Shown piece after piece: positions 9,019 to 16,672 of a DNA stretch of 64,000 bases (its first letter is position 1; each line of letters begins with the position of its first letter). The DNA comes from Nitrospiraceae bacterium (GTDB taxonomy: Bacteria; Nitrospirota; Nitrospiria; Nitrospirales; UBA8639). The translations under genes and the position numbers were made by a program. The DNA lies in the NCBI GenBank assembly GCA_020632595.1, contig JACKFF010000005.1, forward strand, positions 186,001 to 250,000, in the 5' to 3' direction. Under the pieces are notes generated by a model. That model was given only the letters and a program-made list of their open reading frames with translations, did not search any database and was not told where the DNA came from.

Positions 9019-9327
9019 CTAGGCAAAAACAGTTTCTTTTATTTGTTCCGCGTCTCGAACTACTCGATTTAAAACATACCTATCAATTTTCTTCATTCCA
9101 ATGATCGAAATATGCCCAACAAGAAAGTCTGATGGAAAATCAAGAAATAATTTGGCAATTGACCCATTAAAAAACGAAGAAGATAGGACATCAATTCCAG
9201 AAAAATCTAGAGTCAAATACTCGTTTTTCTTTAAATGGCCGCAGATTATTTCATAGACCTTTTCGCCATCGGAATATTCTCCACAATAAGGACCAGTGAT
9301 TTCTTTAATTGAAATATTCATTTTCAA
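9019..9327 (-). CDS. STAS-like DUF4325 protein
   Basis: 102-residue protein resembling the DUF4325 family (STAS-like fold): a central strand LTLDFSGIDVLSSSFFNGSIAKL (about 38-60) matches the anti-sigma-antagonist-like core. It overlaps the upstream ATPase gene by 4 bases, so the two are co-translated. In related pairs the DUF4325 protein is thought to act with a GHKL ATPase in partner switching or as part of defence/stress modules. The gene pair is clearly AT-richer than its neighbours, suggesting transfer. Confidence 0.65.
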   Translation of the reverse strand: MKMNISIKEITGPYCGEYSDGEKVYEIICGHLKKNEYLTLDFSGIDVLSSSFFNGSIAKLFLDFPSDFLVGHISIIGMKKIDRYVLNRVVRDAEQIKETVFA

Positions 9328-10205
9328 AACCTGCTTGCCAAATTACTAAGATTATTAATATCAATATTAATACAGGAACCACATAAGTCAAAGGTAAGGT
9401 CCTTTATTGTTATATTACCATCAATATCTTGTATTAGAGAGCCATTGCCGGACACAATACTCAGTTGCCCGGAGCATTCTTTTAGAAATCCACTTAATAT
9501 CCAAAGTCCCCTGCCAGCATTCTTCATTCCCTTACTAGTTACCCCCTCTTGAATTGCTAATTCCACAGCTTTTGCATGTGACCGAAGTTGAAGATAGGCT
9601 TGAGAAAGACTGCTTAGAAAGCCATTCCCAAAATCCACAATGGAAAGTATCATCCGATCTTCCTTAGGGTATGCTTGTGCACAGACAAAACACCCAATGG
9701 GTGATTGACTATGTTGAAAAACATTATTAATCACTTCAACTAAGGTTACATTGAAAATGGAAAATGCAGTATCAGAGTCCATGGAACAATTTTCACTTAA
9801 CCAGCCAGCAACCCCAGCAATATATGAATAGTTAAGCTTTTCTAATTTCTTCAGACGAATGCCAGTCGAGTATGTTTCCTGTTGTATCCGAGAACCACTT
9901 TTCTGTTGTACAGCATCAGATTCAAATTCAAAGCAATCAAAAAAACCTTGATTTTTAATATAATCAAATACGATTTGACTTCTGGGAGGGGTAAAATAAA
10001 TTTCATTATGATATTTATTTGACAATAATTCGGAAATAAAACATGCAAGTAAATTCAACCCAAGCGGTCGAAAGAATTTCACATTTCCACAATCAAAGAT
10101 AATCGTATCTGGAGTTGAGGATTTCACTTTCTGATAAAGAGCAAGGGTGGACTTATAACATTCAATTTGATTCTGACACTGGTTAGGAAAAGCGATAAGC
10201 TGCAT
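9324..10205 (-). CDS. GHKL ATPase with N-terminal STAS-like domain
   Basis: 293 residues. The N-terminal part (about 1-100) looks STAS-like (TIIFDCGNVKFFRPLGLNLLACF). The C-terminal part is a GHKL ATPase: N-box EVINNVFQHS (about 161-170), G1-type DFGNGF (about 196-201) and G2-type GRGLWILSG (about 231-239). No histidine phosphorylation domain, so it is an anti-sigma-factor-like or signalling ATPase rather than a sensor kinase. It pairs with the DUF4325 protein immediately downstream. AT-rich composition and repeat-flanked position point to horizontal acquisition. Confidence 0.7.
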   Translation of the reverse strand: MQLIAFPNQCQNQIECYKSTLALYQKVKSSTPDTIIFDCGNVKFFRPLGLNLLACFISELLSNKYHNEIYFTPPRSQIVFDYIKNQGFFDCFEFESDAVQQKSGSRIQQETYSTGIRLKKLEKLNYSYIAGVAGWLSENCSMDSDTAFSIFNVTLVEVINNVFQHSQSPIGCFVCAQAYPKEDRMILSIVDFGNGFLSSLSQAYLQLRSHAKAVELAIQEGVTSKGMKNAGRGLWILSGFLKECSGQLSIVSGNGSLIQDIDGNITIKDLTFDLCGSCINIDINNLSNLASRF

Positions 10206-10287
10206 AAGATAGTCTAGGGTTTTTTACGTGGAAAAAGGTGTTATATTATTCTCAGAATTATTTCACATCTTCTCAATTAATTTTATC

Positions 10288-10675
10288 TCAATCTTTCAAT
10301 CCCCATTTTTTGAAGCGGGAGAGGGGGGTGGTGGGTTTAATTCCCAGGAGTTCCGCAGCCCCGGCGGTGCCGTAGATTTTCCAGCCTGTTTTGTTCAACG
10401 CGGCTTCGATGTTCGACTTTTCCCGCAGGCGAATGTCCTCTTCGGTCAGAATCTCACCGGTATTGCCGCCGTTTTTCTTGATGGGCGTTTTGAGTGAAGC
10501 TCCGTTGGCTTGCGGAACCGGCAGGTCGAATTTGACCGATCCGCACCGGGAGGAAATCACCGCCCGTTCGATGATGTTTTGCAATTCCCGCACGTTTCCC
10601 GGCCAATGATAATTCTGCAATTTCACCACTTCGGCATGGGTCAAATCCCGCCCCGATACATATGAGTTTTCCCTG
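10288..10675 (-). pseudogene. 3' fragment of sigma54 activator (copy 2)
   Basis: Encodes the end of the AAA domain and the Fis-type HTH: LTHAEVVKLQNYHWPGNVREL, the linker LPVPQANGASLKTPIKK, and TAGAAELLGIKPTTPLSR. It is about 85-90 percent identical to the intact activator at 16673-18361. Upstream of SGRDLTHA the match fades, so the nucleotide-binding part and start are gone. The stop differs slightly (KKWGLKD). It cannot encode an active activator but could in principle make a DNA-binding fragment. Confidence 0.85.
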
Positions 10676-10757
10676 ACATTGGCATGATTACCCCATAAAC
10701 CGAAGGCTCTATTCTATCCCATTTGCCCAACTAAGGTAACACTTTCAATTTACCCTG

Positions 10758-10810
10758 ACTTCACAATCCCCATCTGTTTGATTCGGGGGGGAAGAGTGTG
10801 CTGGGTCGTC
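10758..10810 (-). pseudogene. Short remnant of sigma54-activator 3' end (copy 3)
   Basis: CACAATCCCCATCTGTTTGA and the following GAAGAGTGTGCTGGG track the extreme 3' end of the activator gene at 16683-16730 for about 45 bases. It lies just upstream of mntA. Confidence 0.5.
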
Positions 10811-10934
10811 ATGTTTCATTGCCCCTGTCACACCGTCTTTTCATTTTCTGTTGACAGGTTGTTGTGGTGGCAGTAGCCTGACATCTGTGAGATTGGTGTG
10901 TTGCATGAACCCCCTATATGAAAGCTGAGGAACA

Positions 10935-11342
10935 ATGAAAGACGAGAAATTAGAATCGGCCGTCACCTATTTAAAGCAGACTGTGCCGGGTCTACTGGTC
11001 GTTTACCGGTTTGGCTCCGAGGCCCAGGGTACGGCTACTCCCGGAAGCGATATTGATTTGGCCGTGTTGGCCCAGAATCGGCTTGCGCCAAATACGTTGG
11101 TGGAGCTTCAACAACGTCTGGCGACGATGCTTCATCGGGACGTTGATCTGATTGATCTCCGTGCCATTTCCACGGTAATGCAGATGCAGGTTTTGTCCAC
11201 AGATGATTGTCTGTTCAGCGGAGATGACCGAGCCAGGGAATGGTTTGAAATGGTGGTTTATGCATCCTATGCCCGGCTCAATGAAGAACGGTCCGGGATA
11301 CTTGACGATGTACGGACTCGAGGATCAGTGTATGCCGGATGA
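10935..11342 (+). CDS. mntA: MntA-type minimal nucleotidyltransferase antitoxin
   Basis: 135-residue minimal nucleotidyltransferase. The signature GSEAQGTATPGSDIDLAVL (about 27-46) carries the GSxA motif and the paired catalytic aspartates; a third acidic residue follows in RDVDLIDL (about 74-81). MntA proteins neutralise the HEPN RNase HepT by adding AMP groups to a tyrosine. The stop overlaps the start of the hepT frame by 11 bases, the usual arrangement. RBS GAGG sits just before the ATG. The antitoxin is intact while the toxin gene is frameshifted. Confidence 0.85.
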   Translation: MKDEKLESAVTYLKQTVPGLLVVYRFGSEAQGTATPGSDIDLAVLAQNRLAPNTLVELQQRLATMLHRDVDLIDLRAISTVMQMQVLSTDDCLFSGDDRAREWFEMVVYASYARLNEERSGILDDVRTRGSVYAG

Positions 11343-11741
11343 CGTCGTTCTGAACAAGGTTGCGAGCCTGGAACGGTGCATTCAACGGATTCGTCAGGTT
11401 TACAGTCTCAACGATCAGAACCTCTATGAAAATTTGATGGCTCAGGAATCCATTCTGCTCAACCTTCAACGAACCTGTGAAGTGTCAATTGATCTGGCCA
11501 TGCATGTAGTCCGCAAGCGTCGGTGGGGAGTTCCGAGAGCCGGGACGCCTTTGAATTGTTGCGGGCCAATGGACATCTGGACAGCAAATTAGCGGAGGCC
11601 ATGAAGCGCATGGTGGGATTCCGGAATGTTGCCATCCATAAATACGATAAACTGAACCTGGACATTGTGAAGGCCATTATCACCCAGGGGCTCGACGATG
11701 TGCTGAAGTTCGGCCAAATGATGTTGAAACTGGAGGGGTAA
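11332..11741 (+). pseudogene. hepT: HepT-type HEPN toxin gene with frameshift
   Basis: ATG at 11332 overlaps the mntA stop. The first frame encodes a normal HepT start (MPDDVVLNKVASLERCIQ... to RKRRWGVP). Near 11535 the sequence changes frame: the second half, SRDAFELLRANGHL through the HEPN motif RNVAIHKY (R-x4-H/K-Y) to LKLEG, lies in another frame and ends at 11741. A single missing base explains the shift. As written the product would stop at 11592 without the RNase motif. It is either an inactivated toxin or a sequencing error. Confidence 0.8.
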
Positions 11742-12391
11742 TGAGGTCCTTACCGTAGTTCGTCCAAATTTCTTGGCTAATCCGGCTTTCCTGCCTTGTC
11801 TTTTCTGGATGAGAATTCCCTACAACTCCCAAAAAGTCTTTAGCTTGCCTTCTCAATCCCCCTTTTTCTTGATGGGCTTCGAAAGTCGTTCCATGAAATT
11901 TTAAAAGTGATCTGCCTGAATTGTTTCTTTACCGAGAGAGGACGCCTCCCGCCTGGGCCCATGGGTGGACGCTCTTGTTATCTCTAGTGGACCTTGTTTG
12001 AGCCCAGCGAGTTGGGCCACCTTCCTAAAAGTTGGCGTCCATCCCCTTTTTGAGGTCGGACGGGGCGTCACTGGTTTTGGGTCCTTTTGCCGAAATAAAT
12101 GGGCCTCGGCTGCCGGACCGAGACACGGCGGTTCTCATACATCACATAATTCCCATTTAGTAGATTGGCGTTGGAAGTCAATGCGGGTCAAGTCTGTTGT
12201 TATCTAGCTTGGACTTCTTGCAAACCCAAGGACTGCGGCACGCCATAAGGAATATCTGCCTAAGCAAATTACAACAACCGACGCGACCCATAATTTTTTC
12301 CAAAGACTTCCCTCATGATTGTACTTGCTCACGCGAGTAATTTACGCACACGCAACCTGGAATATGCCCTCGAGGAATTGAATTCAACGCC
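11742..12391. other. Intergenic region between hepT and rapA
   Basis: No gene supported in about 650 bases. A short match to the activator 3' end lies at 11850-11878. The section 11985-12160 is GC-rich with no coding frame, and may be the edge of an old insertion. Confidence 0.5.
11850..11878 (-). pseudogene. Tiny remnant of sigma54-activator 3' end (copy 4)
   Basis: TTCTCAATCCCC then TTTTTCTTGATGGGC matches the last bases of the activator gene (16682-16710) with few differences. It is too short to be certain alone, but it fits the pattern of the other copies: same orientation, edge of a cargo gene pair. Confidence 0.35.
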
Positions 12392-15175
12392 TTAAAACGT
12401 ATAAATGACACGCAGGGCGGACAGATGGAGGGTACTGCTTTGCAAATGCTTTTCCACATCGGAAATTTTCGTGCGCAGTAATTGCACTTCTTCATCGCGA
12501 ATGGTCGGGTTGCGCTTTTGCAGGGTGAGGAGACGCTGTAACTCGTTATCTAATTCTTGATGCATCGCGGCGATGGCAGCATTGCGGAGCACCGGGAGCT
12601 GTTGTGCGGCGATTTCCTCAATGTGTTGCACCTGTTTTTTTAATGTCGCACGTGTGCTCGCGATCAATTCCTGTGCGACTTCCCGATTGATCTTTTCCAG
12701 TAAAGTTTCGTAGTTGTCAGGTGGTAGTTGCTGGGTATAGTTTTCCCCTTCCTGGTTGACCAGCAGGCGCAGTGCGTGGCAAGGAAGGTAGCGTCCGATC
12801 TCTAATCCGGCGGGTGCAGGGCAGTTCGATTCGAATATGGCTTCGATTAAAATATTGCGAGGCGGAAGTTGTGGCAGGTGTAACGCGCAGACGCTGACCC
12901 GGCCTCGTTCTCCGTTCAAAACCAGGTCGATTGTCGCACGCACTAATGGGTGTTCCCAACTCAGGAATTGCATGTCTTCCCGCGCAAGGGCCTTCTCGCG
13001 ATTGGTCGTCACGGTGATGCCGTCTTCGGGTAACTCAGGAAATTGTGCCACCTGTAAATGAGCACCCGGTCGTACGATCCAACTGCCTGGCGAATGATCT
13101 TCAATTTCAACCCCAAAACAATCAAAGGCATTTTCAAGGTATCCTAATAAAATGTTCTCCTGTTCATTGTGTGTGATTTCTTGAATCAGCGGGGCAGCAA
13201 TTTCCTGACGGCAACCGCTGAGTTCGAGCAACCGGTTGCGCCCAAGGTTGAGTTGCCTGGTCTTTTGCTCGTGCAGTTGCCTGCATTCCTCGATGAACCG
13301 GTCCTCATTGAGGTGGTCGCTGGCAAGGTAAGCAGCAAATTGTTCTTCCATTTCGGCCTTGATGTGTTGGCCGGTTACGCAACAATGCTCAAACGCATTG
13401 AGTGCATCATGGTACCAGCGGCTCAGTCGCGCGCCTCTTGAACCTTCCGCGACAGGCACGTGAATATGGATATCGTGCTGCTGCCCGATTCTATCCAGGC
13501 GGCCAATGCGTTGCTCCAGCAAGTCGGGGTTTTCGGGTAAGTCGAACAAGACGATATGATGGAGAAATTGAAAATTTCTGCCTTCGCCGCCAATCTCCGA
13601 GCAAATCAATATTTGCGCACCGTCTTCGGCATCGGCAAACCAGGCGGCAGCGCGGTCTCGTTCCAGGAGACTCATGTGTTCGTGAAAAGCACCGGCTGGC
13701 AGGCCATGGTTTTTTAGCAATATTGTTGATAGGGAAACCGCGGTCTCGGGGGTCCCGCAAATCAGGAGAACCTTGTGCGGCGATAGTTCTCGTAGTTTAT
13801 TGGAAAGCCAGTCAATACGGGTCTCGTTTCTGTCGTCGTCGAGTAGAGCAGGAATGAAGTGACGCCGGGGAAACCCGCTGATCGTCGCACGCGTGTTCCG
13901 GAATACCATACGGCCAGTGCCGTATTGATCAATCAAGCGATCGATGAGGTGTCGTCGAAGTGTGTAGGCATCGTCATTAGCGGCATTGATGGCTGCCAGA
14001 TCAATTGCATCGCTATCATCCATGAGCGAACGTACATGGGCTAGATCATCTTCAGTTATGGTCTGATGATCGAGTAGAAGATTTACCAGCACGGCAGTCG
14101 CGGCATGGTGTTCCTCCTCGGCTAAGTAGCTGTCGAGCGAGTGGAAACGCGCCGGGTCGAGGAGTCGCAAACGGGCAAAATGCCCTGCCGTGCCAAATTG
14201 CTCGGGTGTGGCTGTTAATAACAAGACTGAATCTGACTGATTCGCTAAAATTTCGATTTGTCGATACTCCCGGCTGCTCTCACTCGGCGTCCACCTAAGA
14301 TGGTGCGCCTCATCGACGACCAATATATCCCAATGACACATGGCAATTAACGGCGCGATATCATCGCGGCAGGCAAAGTGTAATCCGCATAACACGAGAG
14401 AGAATTGGTCGAAGAAGTTTTCAGGAGGGACCGATTCTTCCGGATTGTCGAATGCCTCGGGGATATGTGAAAAATATTGCTCATCGATTATGGTGAAGCG
14501 CAGGTTAAAGCGCCGGAGCAATTCTACCAGCCACTGATGCAGTAGTGGTTCCGGGACGATAACTAATGCACGGTGTATTTTTCCGGTCAGTATCAGACGG
14601 TGCAGAATTAAGCCGGCCTCAATGGTTTTACCGAGCCCCACTTCATCGGCGAGCAGAACACGCGGGGCGGTGCGCTTTGATACTTCATGGGCAATATAGA
14701 TTTGATGTGGAATCAGGCTGACACGTGGCCCGTGAAGGCCAAAGCTTGATGATGTTTGTTGTGTGGCGAGGTGTTGCAACGTGGCGGCACGCAACTCAAA
14801 CCATCTGTTGTCGTCAACTTGCCCGGCAAACAGTTTGTCTTGAGGTAAATGAAACGTGAGTGCATCGGGCAGTTCACGTTCATGCATGGTGGCAGGCTCA
14901 CCACTTTCTCGAAGCCCGTGGTAGCGCACTGTGCCGCCGACATGTTCTATTTTGGTGATCGAAAGACGCCCACCATCCATACTTTTTATTGAATCACCCA
15001 CACCAAATTCAACGCGTGTCAAGGGAGCCGTGGCTTTTGCATACGTGCGTATTTCATTAGCGGCGGGAAATTCAATTTGAACCGTGCGAAAGGCCACAGA
15101 TTGGACGATGCCCAACCCGAGTGCCGCCTCATTGTCACTCACCCAGCGTTGGCCAGGAGTAAAATCATCCATCAT
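12392..15175 (-). CDS. rapA: RapA-like RNA-polymerase-recycling SNF2 ATPase
   Basis: 927-residue Swi2/Snf2 ATPase with RapA architecture: an N-terminal Tudor-like pair (GQRWVSDNEAALGLG..., about 8-110), helicase lobe 1 with Walker A DEVGLGKTIEAG (about 177-188) and DEAH (about 283-286), lobe 2 with LLICGTPETA and the QRIGRLDRIGQ motif (about 555-566), and a C-terminal RapA-specific region. RapA binds RNA polymerase and promotes its recycling after stalled or post-termination complexes. Length is close to the family norm of about 970. It is a single gene lying between sigma54-activator fragments, which suggests it came as cargo. The start at 15175 (ATG ATG) is conventional for the family. Confidence 0.9.
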   Translation of the reverse strand: MMDDFTPGQRWVSDNEAALGLGIVQSVAFRTVQIEFPAANEIRTYAKATAPLTRVEFGVGDSIKSMDGGRLSITKIEHVGGTVRYHGLRESGEPATMHERELPDALTFHLPQDKLFAGQVDDNRWFELRAATLQHLATQQTSSSFGLHGPRVSLIPHQIYIAHEVSKRTAPRVLLADEVGLGKTIEAGLILHRLILTGKIHRALVIVPEPLLHQWLVELLRRFNLRFTIIDEQYFSHIPEAFDNPEESVPPENFFDQFSLVLCGLHFACRDDIAPLIAMCHWDILVVDEAHHLRWTPSESSREYRQIEILANQSDSVLLLTATPEQFGTAGHFARLRLLDPARFHSLDSYLAEEEHHAATAVLVNLLLDHQTITEDDLAHVRSLMDDSDAIDLAAINAANDDAYTLRRHLIDRLIDQYGTGRMVFRNTRATISGFPRRHFIPALLDDDRNETRIDWLSNKLRELSPHKVLLICGTPETAVSLSTILLKNHGLPAGAFHEHMSLLERDRAAAWFADAEDGAQILICSEIGGEGRNFQFLHHIVLFDLPENPDLLEQRIGRLDRIGQQHDIHIHVPVAEGSRGARLSRWYHDALNAFEHCCVTGQHIKAEMEEQFAAYLASDHLNEDRFIEECRQLHEQKTRQLNLGRNRLLELSGCRQEIAAPLIQEITHNEQENILLGYLENAFDCFGVEIEDHSPGSWIVRPGAHLQVAQFPELPEDGITVTTNREKALAREDMQFLSWEHPLVRATIDLVLNGERGRVSVCALHLPQLPPRNILIEAIFESNCPAPAGLEIGRYLPCHALRLLVNQEGENYTQQLPPDNYETLLEKINREVAQELIASTRATLKKQVQHIEEIAAQQLPVLRNAAIAAMHQELDNELQRLLTLQKRNPTIRDEEVQLLRTKISDVEKHLQSSTLHLSALRVIYTF

Positions 15176-15410
15176 ATTCGTTCATCTTTTTTAAAAGGTA
15201 ATGATTGCGTGGCTATTAAACACGAAAATCGATTTTGGAGAGGTGAAGTGAGTCTGCGGCATTCCCCGCCATGGTGATTGTTCTATGCAGGGTGTTTTTC
15301 TTGCTCTCCTAAAAGGCGAATACTGAAAATGCTTACCTCATTCCCGGCTCATTGGTGAATACATTTTTGGTTTGTATTCCATTCCTACCTCAATTCAAGT
15401 TCGTGACACA

Positions 15411-15690
15411 AATCTAATGGGTCTTCCTAATCCCCATTTTTTTGATACGGGAGAGGAGGGTGGTGGGTTTGAGGCCCAGGAGTTCCGCAGCTCCACCGGG
15501 GCCGTAGATTTTCCAGGCTGTTTTGTGTAATGCGGCTTCGAGGTTGGCTTTTTCCTGACGGCAAATGTTCTCTTCGGTCAGAATCCGGCCGGCGCTGTCC
15601 CCATTTTTCTTGATGTGCGTTAAGTGAAGACCCGCTGGCTTGCGGCACAAGCAGATCGAATTTTACCGGTGGAGATCTACAATCATTTTC
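15411..15690 (-). pseudogene. 3' fragment of sigma54 activator (copy 5)
   Basis: Encodes PVKFDLLVPQASGSSL in one frame, then ILTEENICRQEKANLEAALHKTAWKIYGPGGAAELLGLKPTTLLSRIKKMGI in another, so a frameshift separates the linker from the HTH. The HTH portion is almost identical to that of the intact gene 1.3 kb away. No AAA domain. The match fades near 15690, just beside the DUF2442 gene. Confidence 0.85.
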
Positions 15691-15712
15691 GAGAAGAATT
15701 TCGCTTGTCCAA

Positions 15713-15991
15713 CTATTTCTTGAAAGAGGCCTGACTCTCCCCGGAGGCGTGGCCTGCCAGTAAGCCCTCAATGCTAATATCTTCATCGAGGTCTTCCCAG
15801 TGGATTCCCTCTCCTTTGCCAATTAATCTCCAATTGTTTCGTTCTTTTGGTGTCCCGTTAACAAGTCGTGGAAACCATACCAATGGGACCGAAATTGTTC
15901 GTCCATCCCCTAAGTCGACACTTAAGGTATCGTCTGTCACTGTTACATCCTGTGCACTGGGAATCCGATGGTCAACGCCCGGAATACTCAT
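15713..15991 (-). CDS. DUF2442-family protein
   Basis: 92-residue small protein starting MSIPGVDHRIPSAQDV, chosen because a strong GGAGG lies just ahead of the ATG at 15991; the longer frame would run into the DUF4160 gene. The core DGRTISVPLVWFPRL and GEGIHWEDLDEDISIEGLLAG are hallmarks of DUF2442 proteins, which usually accompany DUF4160 partners in toxin-antitoxin-like pairs. It is the third gene of a minus-strand cluster with DUF4160 and a second DUF2442 gene. Confidence 0.8.
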   Translation of the reverse strand: MSIPGVDHRIPSAQDVTVTDDTLSVDLGDGRTISVPLVWFPRLVNGTPKERNNWRLIGKGEGIHWEDLDEDISIEGLLAGHASGESQASFKK

Positions 15992-16025
15992 TCCACCCCT
16001 CCACTCATTTTTGATGGGATTCTCA

Positions 16026-16286
16026 TTAGGGAAGAGGTTCGATTTTGTCCAAAGGTTCCAAGCTCTTCGCTTTTTGCCAATCAGAAAGAAGCTCCTCACG
16101 ATGAAGCGTGGCCTATTCGGAAACAAGGGCTTGAGCGCGTGCGGGCAATCGACCTGAAAACACAGCCAACGTATTTACATCTATGAGGGCTTCATCCCCT
16201 GCGTACTCGGCATGAAAGTGGGGAGGATTGTGATCATCAAAATACATCTTGATGACAATCCCATAAAAGCGACAAATTTCAGGCAT
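16026..16286 (-). pseudogene. DUF4160-family gene with in-frame amber codon
   Basis: From ATG at 16286 the frame encodes a typical DUF4160 protein: MPEICRFYGIVIKMYFDDHNPPHFHAEY is followed by the ALIDV region, the RLPARA stretch and HREELLSDWQKAK, ending in TAA at 16026-16028 (86 sense codons plus stop, counting the interruption). A single TAG at 16113-16115 sits where the family has Trp (SEWATLH), a one-base change from TGG. The start overlaps the upstream DUF2442 stop by 8 bases. It is probably inactivated, or truncated to 57 residues. Confidence 0.8.
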
Positions 16287-16560
16287 TCATGCCTGTCTTC
16301 AGATTTGGAAACATATCCTCAGGTGTTTTTTTCGTCAGTTTCATATAGAGAGAGTCCGGGCATAGGTCAATTTCATCGCTCCATGAAATTTCTCTGAGAG
16401 GTCCAATTCGGACTCCTCTGAAAAAATCCGGTTGATCCCAGGCCTTGAAAACGCCCTTTCCTGCCAGGTGGGACAAGTCGACCTCTCCTGATACGCCGTC
16501 ATCATAGCGAAGCCACAGGCGGAAATTGGGAAGTGGTTTGACTTCTAAAGGTTTCGGCAT
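16279..16560 (-). CDS. DUF2442-family protein
   Basis: 93-residue small protein with the DUF2442 pattern: VKPLPNFRLWLRYDDGVSGEVDLSHLAGKGVFKAW (about 8-42), then GPLREISWSDEIDLCPDSLYMKL. First gene of the cluster DUF2442-DUF4160-DUF2442 and translationally coupled (8-base overlap) to the DUF4160 frame. This family is proposed, not proven, to be the antitoxin side of small modules. Confidence 0.8.
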   Translation of the reverse strand: MPKPLEVKPLPNFRLWLRYDDGVSGEVDLSHLAGKGVFKAWDQPDFFRGVRIGPLREISWSDEIDLCPDSLYMKLTKKTPEDMFPNLKTGMNA

Positions 16561-16672
16561 CTATGTCCTTCCTCTGGGGTCATGATATCACTCAGGGTAT
16601 AAGAGACCAAGAGTTCCCAAATATGAAGGACTATTCCGTACAGAGAGATGTCCGGGATTAATCGTCAATTGT

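Noticed and set aside
11525..11540. Programmed frameshift in hepT
   Set aside because: No slippery heptamer or following structure was evident; a missing base is more likely.
15427..15822. 131-codon minus-strand frame
   Set aside because: It runs through the activator remnant in a frame other than its HTH and into the DUF2442 coding region; the parts are better explained by those two features.
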